Assembly (NCBI GenBank): GCA_934444365.1
Contig: CAKSCM010000002.1
Span: forward strand, 1 to 64,000
Origin: an uncultured Eubacteriales bacterium
Lineage (GTDB): Bacteria; Bacillota; Clostridia; Oscillospirales; Acutalibacteraceae
Direction of reading: 5' to 3'
Length of the DNA stretch: 64,000 nt
Shown here piece by piece: positions 7,346-15,301 of this stretch. The notes under the pieces are model-generated. The model was not told the origin of the DNA and made no database searches. It saw only the letters and a program-made list of their open reading frames with translations. A program made the position numbers and the translations under genes. How positions within the stretch are numbered: the stretch's first letter is position 1; each line of letters starts with the position of its first letter.

Positions 7346-8194
7346 TTGGTACGGCTGGATAATGGTATTTTATCGGTTGAGATAAACACGCTCGGAGCCG
7401 AGATGAGGAGTGTAAAGCACTACGGTAAGGACCGTTTGTGGAGCGGAGACGAAAAATTCTGGACGGGGACGGCGCCGGTGCTTTTTCCGATTTGCGGCGG
7501 ACTTAAAGATGACAAATATACCTATCGCGGACGGGAATATACCGTGCAAAAACACGGCTTTGCACGGGAAAGCGAATTCAAGGTGGTAAAGCAGAACGCT
7601 CTTTCGGCAAAGTTTTTGCTCGAAAGTACGCCGGAGACCTTAAAGCAGTTTCCATGGGAATTTAAGCTTTATATAACCTACACCCTTCACGGCTCGGCGA
7701 TAGACGTTAAATATGAGGTTTTTAATCTTTCGGATGATAATATGTATATGTCGCTCGGCTCGCATGAGGCGTATGCATGCAGCGGCGGAATAGAGAATTG
7801 CGACATAATCTTCGAGCGCCGCGAGACCCTTTTTGCCCATGACGTTGTCGGCAGTCTTATAGCCGATACCGTAACGCCGATTATAAAGGATACCGACACC
7901 TTGCCGCTTTATTACAGATATTTCGAAAAGGATGCGCTGGTATTTAAGGATGTAAAATCCAGATATGCCACCCTTCGCAACCGTATAACGGGGGAGAGCG
8001 TTTCGGTTGATTTTCCGGGCTGCAATTATTTGCTTTTGTGGACAAAGCCCTCGGCAGGATTTATTTGCATTGAGCCGTGGACCGGCATACCGCCGATGGA
8101 AAATGCCGGATATGATATAACCGAAAAAGAGGGCATAACCGAGCTTGCTCCCAATTCTGTTTACACCATATCCCATCGGTTGAAATTCGAATAA
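7346..8194 (+). CDS. Aldose 1-epimerase family protein (LacX-like)
   Basis: 282 residues of the galactose-mutarotase fold, which interconverts sugar anomers. Recognisable features are the N-terminal LDNGILSVEINTLGAEMRSV, the FPICGG loop, KHGFARE with the family His at about residue 70, and GSHEAY in the middle. The C-terminal CIEPWTGIPP holds the family Glu. I chose the TTG at 7346 because GAAGGTGA lies 5-12 nt upstream and the protein then begins like relatives; no ATG fits. It has its own promoter and terminator, so it is monocistronic. It may support entry of sugars released by the secreted glycosidases, although the exact substrate is unknown. Confidence 0.8.
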   Translation: MVRLDNGILSVEINTLGAEMRSVKHYGKDRLWSGDEKFWTGTAPVLFPICGGLKDDKYTYRGREYTVQKHGFARESEFKVVKQNALSAKFLLESTPETLKQFPWEFKLYITYTLHGSAIDVKYEVFNLSDDNMYMSLGSHEAYACSGGIENCDIIFERRETLFAHDVVGSLIADTVTPIIKDTDTLPLYYRYFEKDALVFKDVKSRYATLRNRITGESVSVDFPGCNYLLLWTKPSAGFICIEPWTGIPPMENAGYDITEKEGITELAPNSVYTISHRLKFE

Positions 8195-8206
8195 TTTTTT
8201 ATATCG

Positions 8207-8240
8207 TCCCCGGCAGATTTTTTGCCGGGGATGACGTTTT
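8207..8240 (+). terminator. Rho-independent terminator of the epimerase gene
   Basis: A 9-bp perfect stem TCCCCGGCA/TGCCGGGGA (8207-8215 with 8223-8231), 12 bp after the stop codon. The T-run is imperfect. Confidence 0.7.
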
Positions 8241-8304
8241 ATAAAGGCATAAAGCCGAAAAATTTTGTTTGTGACGACTGGTGTAACCGGTTTTATTTTT
8301 ACGT

Positions 8305-8475
8305 TTGCCGTATTAATTTATTAAGGTTATAAATGCCGGTCGCTGTCTGTCGGGTGTCGTTGCAGACGGCGCTTTTTAGCAGTCCCGGTTGGTTACAGCC
8401 TGCTTGTGGCTTCGGAAATTGGTTTTAACACAAGAAAAAAGCCGCTGTCGTTTATTGCGACAGCGGCTTTTATAA
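8305..8475 (+). ncRNA. Candidate small RNA with its own promoter and hairpins
   Basis: TTGCCG (8305-8310) and TATAAA (8328-8333) are 17 bp apart, giving a predicted start near 8340. A 9-bp hairpin (8341-8349 with 8363-8371) followed by CTTTTT begins immediately. A second hairpin, the tsf terminator read on this strand, lies at 8439-8469. The product would be a 37-nt or a roughly 130-nt RNA without any reading frame. Sequence-only prediction; the promoter could also be fortuitous. Confidence 0.35.
8435..8469 (-). terminator. Terminator of the rpsB-tsf operon
   Basis: A 12-bp perfect stem (8439-8450 with 8458-8469) with a 7-nt loop. On the minus strand it is followed by TTTTTTCTTG. It starts 36 bp after the tsf stop. 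Confidence 0.9.
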
Positions 8476-8504
8476 AACCGAATTTTATTTTTAAGTTTTT
8501 TACT

Positions 8505-9416
8505 TTACATCATGCTGGCAACTTCATCGGCGAAGTTGTCCTCGCGCTTTTGAAGTCCTTCGCCCTTTTCAAAACGGGTGTAGCCCAGCACCTTTATATC
8601 GGCGCCGAGGGTCTTTGCGGTCTCGGCAACGAATTTGGCAACGCTCAGATCGCCGTTTTTAACGAAGGGCTGCTCCATAAGGCAGTTTTCCTTATAGTAC
8701 TTGCCAAGCTTGCCCTCGACTATCTTACCGGCAATCGCGGCGGGCTTGCCCTCGTTCATGACCTGCTCGGTCAGAATGGTGCGCTCATGCTCAAGTACGT
8801 CGGCCGGAACCGATTCCTTGTTGAGGTAAAGGGGATTGATGGCGGCTATCTGCATGCAGATGTCCTTGCCCATATCCTTGAATTCGCTCTTGGCGGCGGT
8901 GGCGTCGTCGGTGTCAAACAGGGTCATAACGCCGATACGGCCGTTGCCGTGAATGTAGGTCGAAACAATTCCCTCGGTGCGGACAAAGCGGCGGACCTTC
9001 ATATTCTCGCCTATCTGGAGAATAAGGTCGCGAAGCAATGTTGCAAGATCGGCGTCCTTTCCGTCGGGGGTAAGCGCCATAAGGGCGTCTACATCGGCCG
9101 GATTCTGCTCGGCGACGGTCTTTGCGCAAAGGGTTGCAAAGTCGGTGAATTTATCGTTTTTGGCAACAAAATCGGTCTCGGCGTTGACCTCGATGAGCAC
9201 GCCGACCTTCTTGGTCTCGTCAACATATGCGACTACGGCGCCTTCTGCCGCTATACGGCCGGATTTTTTCTGAGCGGCCGCAAGTCCTCTTTCTCTGAGG
9301 AAGTCTATAGCCTTGTCCATATCGCCGTCGGCTTCGGTCAGAGCCTTTTTGCAGTCCATCATGCCGCATCCGGTTTTTTCTCTGAGATTTTTTACGTCAG
9401 TTGCAGTAAATGCCAT
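8505..9416 (-). CDS. tsf: Translation elongation factor Ts
   Basis: 303 residues, the usual length of bacterial EF-Ts, which regenerates EF-Tu-GTP by nucleotide exchange. The N-terminal UBA-like domain (LREKTGCGMMDCKKALTEADGD) and the TDFVAKND signature at about residue 80 are clear. The start at 9416 follows a GGAGG site; a longer frame to 9566 runs into the intercistronic hairpin region and lacks one. It is the second gene after rpsB. The pyrH and frr genes that often follow in Bacillota are absent, as the operon ends at the terminator 36 bp downstream. Confidence 0.97.
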   Translation of the reverse strand: MAFTATDVKNLREKTGCGMMDCKKALTEADGDMDKAIDFLRERGLAAAQKKSGRIAAEGAVVAYVDETKKVGVLIEVNAETDFVAKNDKFTDFATLCAKTVAEQNPADVDALMALTPDGKDADLATLLRDLILQIGENMKVRRFVRTEGIVSTYIHGNGRIGVMTLFDTDDATAAKSEFKDMGKDICMQIAAINPLYLNKESVPADVLEHERTILTEQVMNEGKPAAIAGKIVEGKLGKYYKENCLMEQPFVKNGDLSVAKFVAETAKTLGADIKVLGYTRFEKGEGLQKREDNFADEVASMM

Positions 9417-9450
9417 GATTTTTTCCTCCGTTATACAAAAATAAAAGAAA

Positions 9451-9522
9451 CGAGCCGCCCTGCAGGAACGGTTAAGAGATATTCCGTGCATATTTAAGTT
9501 AAGCGGTTTGACGGGCGGCTCG
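9451..9522 (-). repeat. Inverted repeat in the rpsB-tsf spacer
   Basis: CGAGCCGCCC (9451-9460) and GGGCGGCTCG (9513-9522) are perfect 10-bp complements around a 52-nt centre in the 195-bp spacer. They could form a long-range hairpin that sets the rpsB:tsf ratio by attenuation or RNA processing. There is no T-run on either side. Confidence 0.55.
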
Positions 9523-9611
9523 GTTAAGGTGTTTTTATTGCTTTTCGTAACGGGAGCAATTCGCAATAAAGATTTAAGGGAAGCTCTTGTTATGAAAAAA
9601 CGGCCGTTTAA

Positions 9612-10352
9612 TTATTCGGCGGCTTCGGCCTCGTTTTCGTCGTTCTCGGGCTCGGCAGCCGAACCCTGAGCGCCCTGACGGCCCTCAATAACGGCGTTGG
9701 CCATTGTAGCGGAGAGAAGCTTTACGGCGCGGATAGCGTCGTCGTTGCCGGGGATAACGTAATCGATATCATCAGGATCGCAGTTGGTATCGACAATAGC
9801 GACAACCGGAATGTTGAGCTTGTGAGCTTCGCTTACGGCGATCTTTTCTTTTCTGGGATCAACCACGAACATTGCGGCCGGAGCCTTCTTCATGTTCTGG
9901 ATACCGCCGAGGAATTTCTCGAGCTTTTCAATCTCGCCGTTGAGCTTTATAACTTCCTTCTTGGGAAGCATATCAAAGGTGCCGTTGTCACGCATCTCGC
10001 GGAGCTGGTTCAAACGGTCGATTCTCCGGCGTATAGTGCGGAAGTTGGTGAGCATTCCGCCGAGCCATCTGGCGTCGACATAGGGCATTTCGCAACGCTC
10101 GGCCTCTTCCTTAACCGAAAGCTGAGCCTGCTTTTTGGTGCCGACGAAAAGAATTTCGCCGCCCTCGGCCGCTATATCGCGTACGAACATATAGGCCTCT
10201 TCAAGCTTTTTGACCGTTTTCTGAAGGTCGATGATGTAAATGCCGTTACGCTCGGTGAAGATGTATTCGGCCATTTTGGGGTTCCAACGTCTTGTCTGGT
10301 GGCCGAAATGCACACCGGCTTCAAGAAGCTGTTTCATTGATACTACGCTCAT
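9612..10352 (-). CDS. rpsB: 30S ribosomal protein S2
   Basis: 246 residues. The S2 signatures MKQLLEAGVHFGHQTRRWNPKM and ARWLGGMLTNFRTIRRRI are intact, as is the second signature PAAMFVVDPRKEKIAVSEA. The acidic C-terminal tail (EPENDENEAEAAE) is common in Clostridia. S2 binds late on the 30S back and recruits S1. The start follows AAGGAGG at 8 nt. It is the first gene of an rpsB-tsf operon and has a roughly 110-nt structured leader. Confidence 0.98.
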   Translation of the reverse strand: MSVVSMKQLLEAGVHFGHQTRRWNPKMAEYIFTERNGIYIIDLQKTVKKLEEAYMFVRDIAAEGGEILFVGTKKQAQLSVKEEAERCEMPYVDARWLGGMLTNFRTIRRRIDRLNQLREMRDNGTFDMLPKKEVIKLNGEIEKLEKFLGGIQNMKKAPAAMFVVDPRKEKIAVSEAHKLNIPVVAIVDTNCDPDDIDYVIPGNDDAIRAVKLLSATMANAVIEGRQGAQGSAAEPENDENEAEAAE

Positions 10353-10460
10353 TTATTAGTCCTCCTTTTGTTTTTCCTCCGCTTCGTTTGGCTCCCGGTA
10401 CAGCGCAATCACTCGCGCCAACGGTACCGCGGAATCGCGAAGCGTGTGTAATAATTGAGC
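10353..10460 (-). promoter_or_regulatory. Structured 5' leader of rpsB
   Basis: Read on the minus strand, GCTTCG pairs with CGAAGC and encloses CGGTAC/GTACCG, giving a branched hairpin that ends just before the ribosome site. Ribosomal protein leaders of this kind often carry feedback regulation by the encoded protein. No named Rfam class was recognised. Confidence 0.4.
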
Positions 10461-10467
10461 AACGGCT

Positions 10468-10496
10468 ATTATATCATACGAAAAAAATAAAATCAA
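10468..10496 (-). promoter_or_regulatory. Promoter of rpsB-tsf
   Basis: On the minus strand TTGATT (10491-10496) and a perfect TATAAT (10468-10473) are separated by 17 bp. Confidence 0.75.
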
Positions 10497-10512
10497 CTGT
10501 TTTTTTGTTTAT

Positions 10513-10541
10513 TTGCTTTTATTTTGCAATATTGTTATAAT
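10513..10541 (+). promoter_or_regulatory. Candidate upstream promoter for the dockerin protein gene
   Basis: TTGCTT (10513-10518), 17 bp, TATAAT (10536-10541). It would produce a 310-nt leader to the gene at 10862. A weak AAGCAG/CTGCTT hairpin followed by TTTT at about 10743-10770 could terminate this transcript early. Confidence 0.4.
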
Positions 10542-10707
10542 ATACGGTATGTGGCGGAGGATTTCCGGGTGTTCAGGTGTTTTTTCGTCGGTAAAGCATG
10601 CGAATAATACCGAGAGGGGAAAACCGTATGCTGATACACACAATGTATCATTTGTGCATAAAACCGCCTTATAACTGTCGGGTTTCCGGTAAGGATTAAT
10701 TTGGCGG

Positions 10708-10736
10708 TTGAATTTTGAGTATATGTAAAATATTAT
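10708..10736 (+). promoter_or_regulatory. Candidate proximal promoter for the dockerin protein gene
   Basis: TTGAAT (10708-10713), 17 bp, TATTAT (10731-10736), giving a leader of about 120 nt. Confidence 0.4.
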
Positions 10737-10861
10737 TATCAATAAGCAGTATTACGCGCTGCTTTTCATTTGCAAATCGGGCGATAATTTCCTCTCGTCG
10801 TTTTGCACGGCAATACACACTCTGTAAAGTCGGAGTGACAGATACGTTAAAGGAGTAAAAA

Positions 10862-13069
10862 ATGATTAAGAGAATTGTAAGTTTAATGCTTCTTGCGGTT
10901 ATTTGCCTCACGGTACCGCTTGAAGCGGCAGCCTATATTCCGTACAAGACGCCGTATCTTTTGGGTGATGTCGATAAAAACGGCGCGGTTACCGCCGCCG
11001 ATGCACTTTTGGCTTTGCAGTGCTCGGTGGGAAAGGTAAAGCTTGATTATGATGCCGAGGACTCGGCCGATATAGACGTTGACTGGAAAATAAGCGCAAC
11101 CGACGCGCTGCAGATTTTACAGTGCTCGGTCGGCAAAACGGAGCTTGCAAATCCCGAGCATCCCTATGCCGCATACACCCTGAATGCCGTCGAGCCGACG
11201 GGTCTTGAGAAAAACACCCTTTACGTCGTAAGCACAAAAAATTTACGGGATAAGGGCACAACGAGGAATTACCATATACTCCGTCTGCTTGTATGTATAC
11301 AGGGGCTTGTAAACAGAGGGACCGACACCCATAAAACGGCCATATCGCTGCTGCTTGATAGGGACGACGAGTTTTGGATAAATTATATGCAGCGCGAGGG
11401 GGCTACCTATTCGGAGTACAACCGCGTCAATATTCTCGGCTACGACAATATTATAGAAAAATTTTTGCCCTTTATTAAGGAATGCGGACTTGTTGTGTGG
11501 GATCCGAACGTCCCGTCGACCGCCAATGTCGCGAGCACGATATGCGGACTCGACGGATATCTTCCGGTTATGTACGATACGGGGGAGAAAAGCCTTTATA
11601 CCTTGCTTACTCAGACGCACGGCGTCAAGGTTAAGCAGAACCTTTGCGGAATGTTTGAGGATGCGGCTCTCGGCAAAAAAATAGCCGGGACTCCGCTTGA
11701 TTCCACCGGCTCGTCAAAGTGCGACGCCTACATATGGGCCCTTGATAAATATATGGACCGCTGCAATCCCGAGCATATCGCATATACTCTGGACGGCGCC
11801 GCAAACGTTCCGTCCAATCCGCATTACAAGGGACCCAACGGCAACAGCGCCGAGCAGTGCGGCATACCCAATCACGACTATTTTGTGATGAAGCAGATGT
11901 TTTTCATGGATCTTACATCTTATCCCGGAGAGGCGGCGAGCGACGATCCCACCCAGCCGGTCGGCACCGATCATAACACCCTTATAAAGATACTTGAAAA
12001 AAGATACGAAATAGCTAAAGGGAATTTCGGAATAGTGCAGGGATTTATCCCGTGGCATCAGAAATACACAACCCGTCGCGAGCCGAAGGGTTCGCTTGAC
12101 GCACCGCGCCTTGAGTGGCATTTTGTCGAAACGGTCGGCTGCTATAATTGCGGAATCGAGGCCGATGCGGCCGGCCCCCAGTATATGTCAAACGGTTCGT
12201 TTTATGCAAAGTATGAGCTTATGAACGAGCCGGTCGGCAACGCCCCGGCGAAGGATGTGAAATACGATCCTGACACCTATTATTACTGCCAGGTCTATTC
12301 GGGCGATTTTGACTGCTCGCCGTGGCTTAAGGCAAGGGCGCTTGATGTTTGGAGTCCGAGCAAGCTCGGTAAGGTGTATTCGACTTACAACTACAGCACA
12401 ACCCATATAATGCGTGTTCCTCAGATATATGACTGGATATACGAAAACAAGACCGATTACGAATATTTAACCGGCGGTGAGGGTGCGGCGTATGTTATGA
12501 CGGCATCGATGTTCAAAGGATTTAAAGGAAAAGAGGCAATGGGAACCGAAAGAACACTTGAGGACGGTGACCGTGCATATTACCGCTATTTGCGGCCGTA
12601 CTACGATTACGAAAAGCTCTCCCTCGGCGGAAAGCTTATAAACGGATTTACCGTTATGGGTGCGACCGAAATGGTTATGCAGAACAAGATCGCACATTCG
12701 GGATCGTTTGTATATAAGACCAACGCGCCGGCGCACATATACATGCAGGATAATGTTCCGTATATCTCACAGCAGATTTCCACCGCCGGAACCGCGGCTA
12801 CCGACAGCTATACCGGGGAGGCCTGCTTTGCGCTCAGGAGCAATATTCTAAAGGGCATGAGGGACGGAGGTAAAAACTTTACCGCGTTCGGATATTTTAA
12901 TAAAAGCTCAAAAACGAGCACGGCCAACTATTTTACCCCCGATCAGCTCACCACGTTTATAGGGGAGTTTGAGGAGTACGTACAGCTTAAGGATCCCGAT
13001 CACAAATACCAATATGTTGATATAGAGACATTTTTCGATCTTATGGTTCAGGCTTACGGCCAAAAATAG
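10862..13069 (+). CDS. Secreted N-terminal-dockerin, GxGYxYxP-like putative glycoside hydrolase
   Basis: 735 residues. A signal peptide (MIKRIVSLMLLAVICL, cleavage near residue 24) is followed directly by a type I dockerin at about 38-95. Its two calcium-loop repeats are GDVDKNGAVTAADALLALQ and ADIDVDWKISATDALQILQ, each ending CSVGK. The remaining 630 residues resemble the GxGYxYxP family, putative glycoside hydrolases best known from Bacteroidota. Matching features are NTLYVVS...CIQGLVNR, VVWDPNVPSTANVASTICGLDGYLPV, and a degenerate GEGAAYVM motif at about 540. The dockerin would plug it into a cohesin scaffold on the cell surface. The N-terminal dockerin position is unusual, and the substrate is unknown. 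A paralogue lies at 17242. Confidence 0.75.
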   Translation: MIKRIVSLMLLAVICLTVPLEAAAYIPYKTPYLLGDVDKNGAVTAADALLALQCSVGKVKLDYDAEDSADIDVDWKISATDALQILQCSVGKTELANPEHPYAAYTLNAVEPTGLEKNTLYVVSTKNLRDKGTTRNYHILRLLVCIQGLVNRGTDTHKTAISLLLDRDDEFWINYMQREGATYSEYNRVNILGYDNIIEKFLPFIKECGLVVWDPNVPSTANVASTICGLDGYLPVMYDTGEKSLYTLLTQTHGVKVKQNLCGMFEDAALGKKIAGTPLDSTGSSKCDAYIWALDKYMDRCNPEHIAYTLDGAANVPSNPHYKGPNGNSAEQCGIPNHDYFVMKQMFFMDLTSYPGEAASDDPTQPVGTDHNTLIKILEKRYEIAKGNFGIVQGFIPWHQKYTTRREPKGSLDAPRLEWHFVETVGCYNCGIEADAAGPQYMSNGSFYAKYELMNEPVGNAPAKDVKYDPDTYYYCQVYSGDFDCSPWLKARALDVWSPSKLGKVYSTYNYSTTHIMRVPQIYDWIYENKTDYEYLTGGEGAAYVMTASMFKGFKGKEAMGTERTLEDGDRAYYRYLRPYYDYEKLSLGGKLINGFTVMGATEMVMQNKIAHSGSFVYKTNAPAHIYMQDNVPYISQQISTAGTAATDSYTGEACFALRSNILKGMRDGGKNFTAFGYFNKSSKTSTANYFTPDQLTTFIGEFEEYVQLKDPDHKYQYVDIETFFDLMVQAYGQK

Positions 13070-13205
13070 TTTTTATCGGCTTGGTGTTGCAGAAAAATGA
13101 AAGACCTGAGCTCTCCGGGCGAAAATAGCCATACCGCTCAGCGGTTATACGGAGTCGGTTTTTAAGTTGTAAACTATGCTTCGGTTTCAGAGGCTAAACA
13201 GAGAA

Positions 13206-13250
13206 AAAGCGGCGCTTTTGCATCGGTTGCAGGGGCGCCGCTTTCGGTTT
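13206..13250. terminator. Bidirectional terminator between convergent genes
   Basis: AAAGCGGCGC (13206-13215) pairs with GCGCCGCTTT (13235-13244). T-rich tails lie on both sides, serving the dockerin gene on the plus strand and the coat genes on the minus strand. Confidence 0.75.
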
Positions 13251-13264
13251 TGCTTTTTGTGGGA

Positions 13265-13513
13265 TTACTGAGCCGAGAATTTATTCTTTACGGTGTTTAT
13301 TTTGTTTTGCTCCACACAACTTGTGGGATACCAGCCCTTTTGCTGCATTTTGTCATAGACGGTGTCCTGTATGCATAAAGAATCGTTAAGGGCGCCGGAA
13401 AAGGCGCTTCTTACGTTATCGGTGCAGGATTCTATGGTTCCGTGCATGTAAAGGTCGCACACGCCCTTTTCGAGAAGAAGTATATCCTCCATAAGCTGTT
13501 TATCGGTCATCAT
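13265..13513 (-). CDS. CotF-family spore coat protein
   Basis: 82 residues. The sequence matches the CotF-like (Coat_F) family throughout: KQLMEDILLLEKGVCDLYMHG, TIESCTDNVRSAFSGALNDSLC and YDKMQQKGWYPT. CotF proteins are small ferritin-like helical components of the endospore coat, so this gene is good evidence that the organism sporulates. Two ATGs are adjacent; AGGGGGA lies upstream at a usable distance. It is the second gene of a pair with the 57-residue gene 17 bp upstream. No clear sigma-E or sigma-K promoter was found. Confidence 0.85.
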   Translation of the reverse strand: MMTDKQLMEDILLLEKGVCDLYMHGTIESCTDNVRSAFSGALNDSLCIQDTVYDKMQQKGWYPTSCVEQNKINTVKNKFSAQ

Positions 13514-13530
13514 AATAAAAATCCCCCTTT

Positions 13531-13704
13531 TTAAAGCAGTCCGTAGAAGGTGTTGAATATCTGCTGATGCTTTTGCTGTATTTGCTCAATGCAGCCTTTA
13601 AGCTCGGTGTCTCTTATATTTTGGGCGGTTTCGGCACATTTTGCCTTGAAATATTCTTCATGTCCGAGGGCATCCTCAATATAGAGCAGTTCTTTTTCGG
13701 TCAT
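13531..13704 (-). CDS. Small spore-coat-associated protein, 57 residues
   Basis: The protein begins MTEKELLYIEDALGHEEYF and ends HQQIFNTFYGLL. AAGGAGG lies 6 nt before the ATG. The short amphipathic helical sequence is like the small partners often encoded just before CotF-type coat genes in Clostridia, and it resembles one half of the CotF helical bundle. It lies 17 bp upstream of the CotF-family gene on the same strand, so the two are almost certainly one operon. It is short enough to be missed by length-filtered gene callers. Confidence 0.75.
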   Translation of the reverse strand: MTEKELLYIEDALGHEEYFKAKCAETAQNIRDTELKGCIEQIQQKHQQIFNTFYGLL

Positions 13705-14045
13705 TGCAAAGCCTCCTTGGTTTTTAAAAACCGATTTTTTGATTGTTGCCGTATGATTTTTATGTCCGGCGATATTAGTGTTGCCGAATACAAAATGATT
13801 TATTCTCAGCTTTTGGATCTTCCGAAAAGGCGGGACATCCGGTTTTTCCGGTTTTCAGAAAAATATCGTAAAAGGTCGCAAAAAGCACTTTTCAAATCGG
13901 GTTATATGTGTTAATATAAATAGGTATGTGCGTATTATATTTTACGTATTATTGCATTTACCATACGGCTGCCGTGAATTATGATTCGGCAATGCTTTTT
14001 ACTTTGATTTCGGATTTCAGCGCGTTTAAGGAGATTTATGCTTGT

Positions 14046-15278
14046 ATGAAATATGTTGTGCTTTTGTGTGACGGAATGGCGGATTACCCGATAGAGTCGC
14101 TTGGAGGGAAGACTCCCTTGGAGGCGGCTCATACGCCGTGTATGGATTTTTTGGCCCAGACGGCCGAGGTCGGTCTCGTTAAAACGGTCGACGATTCACT
14201 GCCTCCGGGCAGCGATGTGGCCAATCTGTCGGTTATGGGGTATGATCCGACCTTGTGTTACACCGGACGTTCGCCGATCGAGGCGGCCGGCATGGGTATA
14301 AATATGAGCGATACCGACGTGGCCATGCGCTGCAATCTTGTTACATTGTCGGATGACGAGCCTTTCGGTGAGAAAACGATGGTCGATTATTGCGCCGGAG
14401 ATATTTCCACCGAGGAGGCCCACGAGCTTATAAAGGCGCTTAATGATCGCTTCGGCAGCGACGAGTTTAAATTCTACCCCGGAGTCAGCTACAGGCATTG
14501 CCTTATGTGGCATTCCGGCAAGGCGGATATAGGTACGCTTACCCCTCCGCACGACATAAGCGGACAAAAGATCGGCGAGCATCTCAACACCGGTAAGGAC
14601 GCCGAAAAGCTGCTTGATATGTGCATTAAAAGCGGCGAGGTGCTCAAAAACCATCCGGTCAATTTAAACCGTATGGCAAAGGGACTTAAGCCTGCCAACA
14701 GCATATGGCTGTGGGGACAGGGAACAAAGCCGAAAATAGAGAATTTTTATAAGAAAAACGGTATTCACGGCGCCGTCGTAACGGCGGTCGATCTTTTAAA
14801 GGGAATCGCCAAGTGTGCCGGCATGAGCATAGGCAAGGTTGAAGGCGCTACAGGATATATAGATACCAATTTCGAGGGCAAGGCCGACGCGGCTCTTTTA
14901 GAGCTCGAAAACGGAGCCGATTATGTTTACGTTCATGTTGAGGCGCCCGACGAATGCGGACACCGCGGAGAGCTTGAAAATAAAATAAAGGCTATAGAGA
15001 TGATCGATTCAAGGCTGCTTAAAAGGCTTTTGGACGGACTTAAGGTTTATGACGACTATCATCTTCTCATAATGCCCGACCATCCCACCCCCATTTCAAC
15101 AAGGACCCACGCGAGGGACGCGGTTCCCTATCTTCTTTACAGAAAGAACATGCCGGCTTTAGGCGTTCACCGTTTTTCGGAGGCCGCCGCAAAAGAGAGC
15201 GGCATACTGATCTCGCCGGGCTGCGATATTTTAAAACGGCTTATTGACAAAGACGAAGATCCGAATAATAACAACTGA
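14046..15278 (+). CDS. apgM: Cofactor-independent phosphoglycerate mutase, archaeal ApgM type
   Basis: 410 residues. Interconverts 3- and 2-phosphoglycerate in glycolysis and gluconeogenesis without bisphosphoglycerate. Alkaline-phosphatase superfamily metal motifs are visible: LLCDGMADYP at the N-terminus, the nucleophile Ser region PPGSDVANLSVMGYDP at about 58-70, HVEAPDECGHRGE at about 300 and MPDHPTP near 340. The ATG at 14046 has AAGGAG 12 nt upstream. Many Clostridia use this type instead of or beside GpmI. It is flanked by the coat genes (divergent) and followed 23 bp later by the DUF1846 gene, likely one transcript. A weak TTCAAA-18-TATAAA promoter may precede it near 13890-13920. Confidence 0.92.
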   Translation: MKYVVLLCDGMADYPIESLGGKTPLEAAHTPCMDFLAQTAEVGLVKTVDDSLPPGSDVANLSVMGYDPTLCYTGRSPIEAAGMGINMSDTDVAMRCNLVTLSDDEPFGEKTMVDYCAGDISTEEAHELIKALNDRFGSDEFKFYPGVSYRHCLMWHSGKADIGTLTPPHDISGQKIGEHLNTGKDAEKLLDMCIKSGEVLKNHPVNLNRMAKGLKPANSIWLWGQGTKPKIENFYKKNGIHGAVVTAVDLLKGIAKCAGMSIGKVEGATGYIDTNFEGKADAALLELENGADYVYVHVEAPDECGHRGELENKIKAIEMIDSRLLKRLLDGLKVYDDYHLLIMPDHPTPISTRTHARDAVPYLLYRKNMPALGVHRFSEAAAKESGILISPGCDILKRLIDKDEDPNNNN

Positions 15279-15301
15279 TAATTAAGCGCCGAGGTGTAAT
15301 G

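Noticed and set aside
8406..9497. Long plus-strand frame of 363 codons opposite tsf, and similar ones opposite rpsB and miaB
   Set aside because: They are antisense shadows of strongly conserved genes, without ribosome sites.
10350..10500. tRNA gene in the rpsB upstream region
   Set aside because: The hairpins do not form a cloverleaf and no T-loop sequence is present.
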